The position numbers and the translations under genes are program-made. From Epithemia pelagica (taxonomy: Eukaryota > Bacillariophyta > Bacillariophyceae > Surirellales > Surirellaceae), in NCBI GenBank assembly GCA_946965045.2, contig OX337239.1:744001-808000 (forward strand): a DNA stretch of 64,000 nucleotides, read 5' to 3'. A model generated the notes under the pieces. It was not told the DNA's origin. It worked only from the letters and a program-made list of their open reading frames with translations, and did no database searches. Within the stretch, counting starts at the first letter, position 1. The number at the start of each line of letters is the position of its first letter. Positions 21,101 through 29,800 of this stretch are shown here, piece after piece.

Positions 21101-22838
21101 GCGTTTGGGTGACCCATTCGAGTATTTTTGGAGAAAAGAGGACGGCCACATCGTGTTCGTGCAACAATGGCGGAACACACATGCGGGACCTTGTCGTCCT
21201 TCGGGAGGGACGGGTCGGTGGGGACCATTCGAGGGACCAGTTGGTGGTGGGAGGAACCAACGGATTCTCGAGGGGTGTGGTGGTGGAAAAGGATGGTGGT
21301 GATGGTGCAAACGAGTCGGCCGGAAACGAGGAGTGTCGAGGCGGAGGCGGCGGCGGTGGTGGTGGAGAGGCACAGGACACGAGCAATTGCATTCCCAAAC
21401 AGTGAAGTCGCGGGGACCGAGACTCGACCACCAAGGCATGCATCAACTCTTCCAACACCGTGGCGGCCTCCATGGTGCAAGCAGTCGAATGAGTAGCTGC
21501 TGATGCATGATAGGAATCTTGATGATGGGCCCACAAATAATCTTGCAAGTCCTCCAACGTCGTGGTGGCAGCATCCAATTGCAGGAGTGGAATCGTCTTC
21601 TTGGCTGTCGTCCGGGTGGACTGGTGTCTTGCTCCGGCTTGTCCTGGAGGGTACAAGAAGGAAATGGGACGGCGGTGTGGTGGATGGTAGAGGGGAAGCA
21701 ATCGCCGTTGTCGTTGCTCTTGTTGTCCGCGGTGGTGGATCCCATCCTCGGCGGCATCCTGTTGTTGTTCTGCATGTTGTTGGGGTGCCCAAAAGGGCGG
21801 AGGACGAGGAGGAGGTGGTGGAGACAAGTGAAGGATCATTCGTGACCTTGTCGTAGTAGTAGTATTGGTTGGTGAGGATGATCCATCATCCGACGAGGTG
21901 GGAGTGTGCAACAAGAGGTTGTTGAATTGGAGTGCCTCTTCTTCATCTTGATTCTCTGAACTGTTGTTCTGGCTGCTGCTTGGTGGCTGCGGTGATTGGG
22001 GCCGTGAAGCGGCGCTCTCGGCAGAACTCCAGTAATCCTCGGGGTCCTGTTGGGTGTGTAGAGGTTGTCCAGGAGGATTGAGTTCCTCGTTGTCGTCATC
22101 ATCATCATCAAAGGCCAAACTGGGAACAATTGGTGGTTGCCCCTCTTCGTCTTCTTCTTCCAACAAGAAACGGTCCTCTTCTTCCTCCGCAGATTCTTGT
22201 TGTGGTCGTCGTCGAGGACGAAAAATGGAACCTCCCCAGGATGCCCGTTGACGAAAGGGCAAGACAGATGTGTGGTCGGTACTTGTACGGGTTCCGACCA
22301 CAAGAGGGGAATGCGGCAAGAGGGGCAACCACAAGGAATCGTCTTGCGAAGAAGAAGAAGATGTGGAGTGCTCTTGAACGGAATGTTGTGGTGGATGTGG
22401 CAGTGTGAGAGACGGTTGGAGTTCGGTTGTGGCATCTTGGTCTTGTTGTTCGTCTTGGTCTTGTTGTTGTTGTTGGTCCACTGCCGCCTCGGGTGGAGAC
22501 TCGTCGTCCAGGGCACCCGACATGACTACGAGGGGAGGAGGGAGATCTCCCGCAGGCTCTGGGACATTCAGTCCACCCTCTTCTTCTTGGAGTGGTTGTG
22601 GCATGGGTGGACCCGTCTCTGCGGTTGTGGTTGTGGTTGCCGCCGCAGCAGCAGGAGGAGGAGGACGATGGTTCCACGGCCAACGAGGAGGTGTTGTGGT
22701 GGTGGGGGCCTGTTGGTTGGCTGCAGCAGCGGCCGCCGCTGCCGCCAAGGCTGCCGTTTCGGCTGCTGGAGGTGCGGCACAACAAAAGAGGGACAAGGAA
22801 TCGTCCACATCCAAAAAGTCCTTGAGTCGAGGAGGCAT
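18177..22838 (-). CDS. Large armadillo-repeat protein (1553 aa)
   Basis: A single-exon ORF with ATG at 22838 opening MPPRLKDFLDVDDSLSLFCC. The first 750 residues are disordered: Ala-, Gln-, Pro-, Ser- and Glu-rich low-complexity segments. Residues about 785-1190 contain successive armadillo-like helices, for example ARIHAANAIMNLSS, RFKAITAIKNLSNLERNDEA, ACTVLMNLSVSKRFKCNVYH, RTCSVLSNLAIGYDNKLSM, RSKACSVIWSLAAEKENQ and RQKCVAALTLLAESSENAL, each followed by a hydrophobic helix such as GLLPPLLDLLQ. Such solenoids bind peptides or scaffold complexes; no partner is indicated. The C-terminus is basic then Ser-rich (RHHRKRTKKRKQPG, a possible nuclear signal). No membrane segment or U-box was seen. 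Confidence 0.85.
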   Translation of the reverse strand: MPPRLKDFLDVDDSLSLFCCAAPPAAETAALAAAAAAAAANQQAPTTTTPPRWPWNHRPPPPAAAAATTTTTAETGPPMPQPLQEEEGGLNVPEPAGDLPPPLVVMSGALDDESPPEAAVDQQQQQDQDEQQDQDATTELQPSLTLPHPPQHSVQEHSTSSSSSQDDSLWLPLLPHSPLVVGTRTSTDHTSVLPFRQRASWGGSIFRPRRRPQQESAEEEEDRFLLEEEDEEGQPPIVPSLAFDDDDDDNEELNPPGQPLHTQQDPEDYWSSAESAASRPQSPQPPSSSQNNSSENQDEEEALQFNNLLLHTPTSSDDGSSSPTNTTTTTRSRMILHLSPPPPPRPPPFWAPQQHAEQQQDAAEDGIHHRGQQEQRQRRLLPLYHPPHRRPISFLYPPGQAGARHQSTRTTAKKTIPLLQLDAATTTLEDLQDYLWAHHQDSYHASAATHSTACTMEAATVLEELMHALVVESRSPRLHCLGMQLLVSCASPPPPPPPPPRHSSFPADSFAPSPPSFSTTTPLENPLVPPTTNWSLEWSPPTRPSRRTTRSRMCVPPLLHEHDVAVLFSPKILEWVTQTLLGESLQEECWEFGTHHNLSGSQDQETLEWWRLSQEYAALVVQSLTVHSGMVSSHLVAPPPPPPSVSGTATATKSEASSSPPRLLEALAQVLLISQQEEEDKDSVGQPCEPQHGGRRDHHPWRTKGHETAGMVRQVSSGATPHVPPNHGLPLFSTPPRSPPIPQQVCDSQIPLFSSTSPSISNLPMVTPNPHTVESHSYPPRRSPVTEQARIHAANAIMNLSSGPATTKAIMASCPPLLLALKTILLQEDEKHVRHRTNRINTMETLRFKAITAIKNLSNLERNDEALVQFPGLVQALGHVVLQSTLADHTVGATDCTSHACTVLMNLSVSKRFKCNVYHAPGVMQALLTVLARTEYISSSALRSCLRDDPEELHDQRLAARGYPPRHLLVAAYEARVRTCSVLSNLAIGYDNKLSMFHYPGLVEAIVRMIVKSSGGDADEEEDDWADHSDSSDDNDTNFDEEIRSKACSVIWSLAAEKENQVPMVAGDQGVVVPVLIHVARESFVSDSRQKCVAALTLLAESSENALPLIHAGLLPPLLDLLQQAGSDPTQWKDPTASWCVSCLMNLAQVHQAVPFLHQAGAVQSLAPLVIQDQQYQSLKAAMAVILLCYRRRQQQNQRVASRTTARNRSVDRCDAMVEDDPHQDDPEYHYTLLRQTESAIPQMVLLLYNTLARRGGEGYKYGVFTLSSSVACMAAVAGGPEFLQEHVCGTKDTTTGENITTPVLVSLLQVLWDFAVDGGIAGTIVGGGRDDVESAQWALEAVHSIVVYLRSHVPMTTRDILPSSSLAKPLLHALQCTHHRFAAMGRSYRLYKSLAAHTLELIVTGGDTVHDPMKTEATVAASVETSHGRHHRKRTKKRKQPGEATLCATVNSTDAMSTLDDTSADAIEMSRNGSPVSVMWMRHHRSLSASPNGQKHNQRSLLTDSIFRPSDSSDSDGSSSSNESSSFSTSITPTRMDSSSSFESSSAQDDHP

Positions 22839-25303
22839 GGTTCTGGTGACGGTGAAGGACTGGGTAGTATGTTTGTTTGTGTGTGTGTGTGTGTCGCGCT
22901 AATGAGAGAGCGAGCGAGAGAGAAAAAATCAATCCGCGTTTGGTTTCTGGTTCTGTTAGTCAACGATTGCTTGACAAGAACAATGGTTCACCAGCTTGAC
23001 ACCACTAAAAGTCAACTCGAAAATGAACCAAATGCACCAAAGAGAGAATGAATGAATGACTTCACTCTCTTGTTGTTGATGTTCTTCTTTGTTGCTGCAG
23101 ACCCACAAGGGTTTGACAATAAGAGTGTTGTTGTCGCACAAAGTGGTTGGAGGGAGGAGAAGCGTCAAGGCTCTTTGGTTGTCGTCCCCGAAACTGGTTT
23201 GCCAAGAAGTAAAATAAATGTGTGCACCCAGACTCGAACAATGGTTGCCACCGGAAGAGAAACGGTGGCTGCCAGAATTGTTTGCTGTTTGTTTTTTTGG
23301 AACAACGGTTGGGGAGACCCCACGCAAAATGACTGTTGACGGTTCCAAACGACAACGACAATGGCTGCAAGCTGGAACAATGGTCGTTGGTGTGGATAGA
23401 GTTCGGCCACCAACAGATAAAGTCGGTTGTTGAGAAAGTATGGAGTGTTGTTGTTGTGTGTCGAGACAGAGTCACACTCTATCTGTTGCGCAGTCGTTCA
23501 GGTTTTCTGACAGCGTCTCGTATTCGCGCAACAACAACAACAACAACAAAGAGGAGGGCAGCAAGCACACCCATAGACACTGGCTGTTGTCGCATGACAC
23601 TAGGAGTGTCTGTTCTATTTATAGAGATAGGACATGGAAGGGCTTTGCCTTCCACGCTGTGAGTTGCGTCGGTTGTGGATGGTTGCCACTTGGAGGGGAG
23701 TGGTCGGCTCTCTAAATACTCTTGTGGGTCGTGCTCTCACATTCCAGCCGGCACCGTATGTGTATGTTGTCCCACCCTCGTGACAACAACAACAAACAAC
23801 ACAACAACACTCAAGTCGTGTCTTCCTCTTCATTCCTCATGCTCCTCATCATCATTAGTATTGTTGTTAATGTTGTTATGTTCTCGGGATGATGGAAACG
23901 ACGGCAGGATGGTCATGGTCCCTGACTTGGTCGCAGGGGCGTTGGACAGAGGACCCACACTGACTGTGCCACTTGGAACCAACTCTTTGCGTATTATCAA
24001 TTATCATATGAGGCGGCTCGTTGGTCCGATTGAGCGGGAAATCGGCTGGCGCGACAACGAACACTCGAGACCGTTGCACCCGTTCGTCCATGCTAACTAT
24101 CCGTTTGTACACTGGTATACAGATGCTGGATTCCACGAATACTTAGATGCATCCCCACGGAGATCGTGATCCATTATCACAGTCCCAACCAGTATCTTGA
24201 TAAGAGAATGGGGCCTGAGGTACGTGTGTGACCTTCTAAGTAGACTTTGTTCGCGCCATGGTTCAGTTTTGCGGCTCGCGCGCACACACTGTCCTTCCAG
24301 TGGACGGCAAGAGAAGGCTTCTCACTCATCTCCGCGCCAGATGCAACACCATGACATCATGTTGGAACACACCATACCCCGTCAGTGATCATCCTCATTG
24401 GTGTATATAGTAGTGAAGTGAAGCGAGGGTGGGCTGCAGGAGGAACAAGTGTCGGTTTGGCCGTTGAACCTCGTCGTTGTTTTTTTGTTGGAACCGTTGG
24501 TGGAGAGGGTGATGACGGCTGTAGTCGTTGTGCATTGTCGTTGTTGAGTGTTGTCGTTGTGTGTTGTCGTTGGGCAGTATCATCTTCTGTTGTTCGGGTG
24601 GTGCATCGTTCCATTGTCGTCGTTGCGGTCCACATACATACAGACTCTCTCGCTGGACATGGGCTCTTCTTGTCTGTAACCCCGACACCAGAAACAACAA
24701 ACGGACAGAGTGTGGACGGACAACGAGTGAGTAGGTAGTCCTCACCGGGGATTCGAAAACCATGGTGGGGGTATCTCGTCATGGTGGTACTGCCTACATA
24801 GTAGAGCAGTAGAGTAGCTCCACCAGGAAATAGGATATCCGAATCAAGTAGAGACACTGGCCCAACGAAATCAGGTCGGTCCAAACACACACAGTGGAAT
24901 GTATATACGAGCTCCACAGCCACAAAACCGTCAACTAGGATTCTGCCACCAGCAAACTTCATCGCTCTTGGTTGTGGGCCACGTCGATCCCTCTCAAGAC
25001 CACAAAACGAAAAGAAAATGCTCGCCTCCTTCCACAACTACCGAGGAGATTGTTTGCGGTTATTATATACGGAGATGTAAGGCTAGGTAAGGTACTTTCG
25101 ACACTTGTCGACATTTGGTTCTCCCTCATTCGGCGTATGATTGATTGGGTAGAGAGCTAGACGATGCGGCCAATTTGACTACCGTAGAATATTGGTTTGT
25201 GTGTCATCTCTGTGCTTGCCAGTCTCGTGAATGAAACAACACAGGATTGCTCTGAGATCGTTTCCCAGATACTCGCAAAGCGCTTATACTTTTTACATCT
25301 TTC
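22839..25303. other. 2.4-kb gene-poor region
   Basis: No frame here has convincing protein character. Present are GT- and CAA-rich simple sequence (about 22875-22895, 23530-23550, 24525-24590) and a TATTTATAGA box near 23617. Two frames could be decayed gene pieces but match nothing I recognise: plus strand about 23911-24169 (VPLGTNSLRIINYHMRRLVG) and minus strand about 24960-24770 (MKFAGGRILVDGFVAVELVY). The stretch ends at the target site of the Copia element. Confidence 0.45.
25299..25303. repeat. Target-site duplication (left) of the Copia element
   Basis: CTTTC, repeated immediately after the 3' LTR at 32116-32120. Five bases is the usual Copia integrase footprint. Confidence 0.9.
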
Positions 25304-25621
25304 TGTTGAAAAAGGAGACAAAGAAGGACCAACAAAGGGAACGGTCTTGCCGTCAACCCTCAATGATGAACGAAATCCCAATGACAATCCCAAGCAGGAA
25401 GAAAACAGTGACGTACTGAGTGGCCCAGATAAGAAGGTGTCATGCCCAGATAAGAAGGTGTCATGGGCGAAACCGTCCTACGCGGAGATCGTCAAACGAT
25501 CTCATTCTATTAAGTTAAAACGTAACGAGAGTAATAGCAAGTGATTTCTAAAGGAAACACAGCGCACCTCCGTAGAAGAGCACCGGATCGTTGAAGACGA
25601 ACCTCAGCCCTCCTTCCAACA
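25304..25621 (+). repeat. 5' LTR of the Copia element
   Basis: 318 bp, TGTTG...CAACA. It contains a 21-bp direct tandem (CCCAGATAAGAAGGTGTCAT core) at about 25421-25464. It also contains an open frame that, in the 3' copy, is the C-terminus of Pol and ends here in TGA at 25542-25544. Confidence 0.95.
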
Positions 25622-25658
25622 TTAACTTAATAGAAAAGACTATCCTGAAACATCCTGC

Positions 25659-26246
25659 ATGGAACGAGACAAAGTATTCCGAGTCCTATACGCCAAGCAA
25701 GTCATCGAATCCCTACACCGCCAGCGTGCCAGGATCCACCAAGATCGGTCTCGGATTCTCACCCAATACCACAACGAATTGGAAGCGAACAGAGAAGCAC
25801 AAGTGCGAAACGAAGAACGTCTTGGCGCCGCGTATCAAACGCTTGAAAACGCCATTGACGACGAGGACGACGGATTGACTAGTGAGTCGAGTAGACGAAG
25901 CACTCCTCACCGAGCCACAAGCGCAACAGTCTCTACCGACGACTATTTCAAGGGTCCCGACGCAGGCGACAACCAAGTTGCTGGTGCTCGTGCGGAATAC
26001 CAGTACCCTTCCGCAGTAACCTCCTCCACTGCCGTGGCAGCCCCCGCGAGCACACAAGGTGAATCTGAAGCGGAGAGCGAACCAAGAGAAGGACAGGGAG
26101 ACAGCAGCGTCGAAGTCGTTGCCAGTCCCAATAAGGACAAAAGTAACCGAACCCGGAAGGCGGAACCAGACGCTAAGCCCGCAGCCAAAGTAACCACCAG
26201 ATCGGTGAGAGAGAAGCGCTCGAAGAAGAAGCGACGCACCAGGTAA
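25659..26246 (+). CDS. Copia accessory ORF 1 (195 aa, coiled-coil-like, basic tail)
   Basis: The first ORF after the 5' LTR, ATG 38 bp downstream of it. Residues 1-70 are charged and helical (ESLHRQRARIHQDRSRIL, YHNELEANREAQVRNEERL), likely a coiled coil. The middle is Ser/Thr/Ala-rich, and the tail is strongly basic (REKRSKKKRRTR), which could bind nucleic acid or be a nuclear localisation signal. It is not a recognised Gag domain. It lies in the same element and strand as the polyprotein and may be translated from the genomic or a spliced RNA. Function unknown. Confidence 0.55.
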   Translation: MERDKVFRVLYAKQVIESLHRQRARIHQDRSRILTQYHNELEANREAQVRNEERLGAAYQTLENAIDDEDDGLTSESSRRSTPHRATSATVSTDDYFKGPDAGDNQVAGARAEYQYPSAVTSSTAVAAPASTQGESEAESEPREGQGDSSVEVVASPNKDKSNRTRKAEPDAKPAAKVTTRSVREKRSKKKRRTR

Positions 26247-26306
26247 TCGATTACATAGGCACTCCCTGAACCCCCGCGCGTCATTGCATTGTTTCCCTGA
26301 CGTTTT

Positions 26307-26852
26307 ATGGCTGCACAAGACGACGACATTGAAGACATCCTTTTCCGTCTCCAAGAGCTAGCCGCTGAGCAAGTAGTGCTCCTTGATCGTCTGTCTTCCC
26401 TTCGAGAGGTGGAGAGACTCACATCACCGACCGCGCCAAACGCGACGAACCAAGAACCACAACACCAAGAAGAGACAGCAGAGGATTCTCGTGCTGACTG
26501 CACACAAGGAAGACTTAGTCCACACCACCCACGGGCAGATCAGAGTCTTTGGGGTCGGAATATCAGTGTGCGGCGTTTTAACCCAGGCGACGCTGTTGAG
26601 ATACTCAACCCGGTACCACCAGAGGTCGAAGGAGGAGTGTCCACCCGAAGGGATCACACGGGTGTGACTTACAAGACAGCGGGAAACTGGGTCTACATTT
26701 ACACCGACACCGGTAGACACATACAACGAGACAGGAAGAACGTTGCATTGTTGACGAGGGCCCGTGATGAGTACATCACCTCAATCGCAGGCGCCCCCCT
26801 CAGAAGGAGCGACCTCGAACGGTGGCAGTACCACGAGCGGACAATCGTCTAG
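26307..26852 (+). CDS. Copia accessory ORF 2 (181 aa) with an SH3/KOW-like segment
   Basis: ATG at 26307, starting MAAQDDDIEDILFRLQELAA (a short acidic coiled coil). The second half contains RRFNPGDAVEILNPV then TGVTYKTAGNWVYIYTDTGR and HIQRDRKNVALL. That order (a G-D-x-V-x-I-x-N-P turn, a beta strand, then basic residues) resembles KOW/SH3-like beta barrels found beside retroelement genes in diatoms; this is recall, not a search. The last 86 bases overlap the start of the Gag-Pol ORF (26767) in another frame, so the two cannot be one linear fusion without frameshifting. Confidence 0.55.
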   Translation: MAAQDDDIEDILFRLQELAAEQVVLLDRLSSLREVERLTSPTAPNATNQEPQHQEETAEDSRADCTQGRLSPHHPRADQSLWGRNISVRRFNPGDAVEILNPVPPEVEGGVSTRRDHTGVTYKTAGNWVYIYTDTGRHIQRDRKNVALLTRARDEYITSIAGAPLRRSDLERWQYHERTIV

Positions 26853-29800
26853 TGGTGGTAACGGTAACCGGCGGGGTGGACGCAACGGCCGCGGTGGTCG
26901 AGGACGCCGCAATAACAACGGTGGAAGTGGTGGCACAAGAGGTCAGGGCAAGGCGAAGTTTAAAGGCGACACGTCTGCAATGAATGGGCACGTTTTCCAA
27001 GTATTCGCTGAATGCGACGACAAGCAACAGTTCGCGAAGACGATTGAGGCCCTCGGCGCATATATAGCGAAGGAGTTGAAGTACCCTGACGACCTGGTCA
27101 CCCTCACTCGCGATCTCGAGAACCCAACGATTGAGGAACCCACGGAACCCCCTGAAGATGAGACGAGTCGAGTCCGCATTGCCATGTTCGAGAAGGAATG
27201 CCAACTCTGTGTAACTCGTCAACACGAGCTCAATGGCAATCTACGTGCGATCTTTGCAGTAATCTGGGGCCAGTGTTCGGAAGCAATGAAGGCTAAGTTG
27301 CAGGGTCTGGACGAGTTCAAGGAGCGTGAGCGACGCAATGACTGTGCCTGGCTCCTCAAGGAGATCAAAGGCATTCGTCACCGTTTCGAAGAGAAACGCT
27401 ACTACCCTTTGTCGCTGCGTGATGCGTTGGCAAATTTCTATAGCTACCGACAGGGTCCAGGAGAGTCCCTTTCCGATTACTTACAACATTTTCGCTATAA
27501 CGTTGATGTTCTTGAGCATTACGGCGGCCAGGTTGGCGCCGATCCCGGCCTTCTTACCATGGTGGAAGAAGAGGACGATGAGTTAACCGGTGAACTCGAA
27601 TTTGCACGTGCGGCCAAGGATAGGCTCCTTGCAATCCAGTTTTTACACAATGCCGACGGAAAGCGTTTCGGTGGGCTCCTCGTTGATCTCGAGAACCAAC
27701 ATAGTCGTAACACGGATCAATATCCCAGGGATTTGGCCAGTGCATACTCCCTCCTGGTCAGTTATCGGCCACCCAAGGTACCCACTCCTTCCCAGCCTGC
27801 CTCGGAGAACGCCTCCTCCTCATCCGGAGCGTCTTCGGGAGCACCTGCCACCAGCGATGGCCTCCAGTTCGTCCAGAATGGGCTTCCTGTTCCTGGCACC
27901 GACGGTATTTTGCACGAAAACGTGAAGTGTTATCGTTGCAAGGGCTTCGGCCATTATGCCAACGGCTGTCCAGTTTCCCCCGACGAGCTCCAGTTGCTCC
28001 AGTCCACGACCTCGTCCGGTTTCAGTTTTGCACAAGCTGCCGTCTCCCTTCCGAAGTCTTGGGTGCTCTTGGATAGCCAGTCTACCGTTTCTGTTTTTTG
28101 TAATCGGTCTCTCCTCATGAACATTCGCCCCAGCGCTAACGCCATGACAGTCCACACCAACGGTGGCTCGCAAACCTCCCATCTCGTCGGCGACGTCCCC
28201 AATTTCGGCACCGTCTGGTTCAATCCGGATTCTATTGCCAACATCTTGTCGCTCGCCGCCGTTCGTCGCGTGTGTCGTGTCACCATGGACTCCGCTGGTG
28301 ACGCGTCTTTCCTCGTCCATCGTACCGACAAGCCGCCCCTGGTGTTCCACGAGGTCAAAAGTGGCCTTTACGTTCACGACACCGCCGCTCCATCGGCCGT
28401 GCCCCTCACCTTTGTGTCCACCGTCTCGGCCAACGCCGCTTTTTTCTCCCCCCGCGAGGTCGAAGGAGCGCAACAAGCCCGACGCCTATATCGTCTACTT
28501 GGTCGACCTTCGCAGCGCGATTTCGAAAGCGCCCTCAAGAACAACCTCATCCGATTTCGAAAGCGCCCTCAAGAACAACCTCATCCGATTTCGAAAGCGC
28601 CCTCAAGAACAACCTCATCCGCAACTCCCCCGTCACCTCCGACGACGCCAAGCGCCCTTATCATCTACGGGCCGGACGTTGCAGCCCTCAAAGGCAAAAC
28701 AACGAAGCGTAAATCCACTCACGTTCCCAGCATAACCCCGACTCCGGTTTCCCCCTCCATCAAAGACGCCCACGGACAACTCACTTTGTGTGCCGACGTA
28801 CTCTTCGTACAAGGCCTTCCTTTCCTTCATACCATTGCTCACCACATCAAATTTCGCACAATTACTGCCATGAACACCAGTGGGAACCCCAGCGCATCAC
28901 ACATCATGAACGACCTACAGGGAATCCTGCAGATGTACCGGACACGTGGTTTCGTCGTCAGCGACCTACACGCCGACCTACAATTTGAACCGCTCAGGAA
29001 TCGTCTCCTTCCTATCCATCTCAACGTGGCTGCGCAAGACGATCACGTGGGCGACGTAGAACGATCCGTGCGAACAATCAAGGAGCGTGTGCGCTCCACA
29101 GTTCACGGACTCCCGTATAGGTGGTACCCAGTCATTATGGTCAAGGAACTCGTGATACATGCGATCAAGTCGCTTAACCAGCTTCCCAGTGCATTCGGCG
29201 GTATCAGTCCCACGGAAAGTCCACGCAAGATTGTGACCGGTCTGCCTGACCCGGACTATTCGAAAATGAAGATCGAGTTTGGACAGTACGCCCAGGTGTT
29301 TGAAGACAACACACCGAGTAACACGAACGCCGCCCGAACGACCGGTGCCATCGCGTTGAACCCGACTGGAAACGAACAAGGAAGCTACCATTTCATGTCC
29401 CTCACCACTGGGAGAAAATTGGCACGAAACCAGTGGACACCACTGCCCATCACGTCCGACGTTATCGAGCGCGTGCACCAGATGGCCCAAGCCCAACGAC
29501 AGAAGGAAAGAACAGGTGGAAACCTACTTTTTGAATGGGGTCCAAATGACGAGGTCCCCGATGACGACGCCGACGTCGAGGATACCGACGACGGCGACAT
29601 TGGGACACAACAAGAAGACGCGCCGGCAGACGAGGCAGTGGTACATGAGCCACCAGCACCACCAAACGACGTGCAACAACAAGATGAAGACGTACATGAC
29701 GATCACCAACCACCGGAACAAAACGATCAAGACGCATTAGTGGCAGAGGTGGCGGAAGTGAGCGAGAGTGAAGAGGGAGCCAGCGACAACGCTGACGAAA

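Noticed and set aside
24357-25037. 226-codon minus-strand frame
   Set aside because: Begins at a non-ATG codon, and much of it is CAA/ACA simple repeat; only a short central part looks coding.
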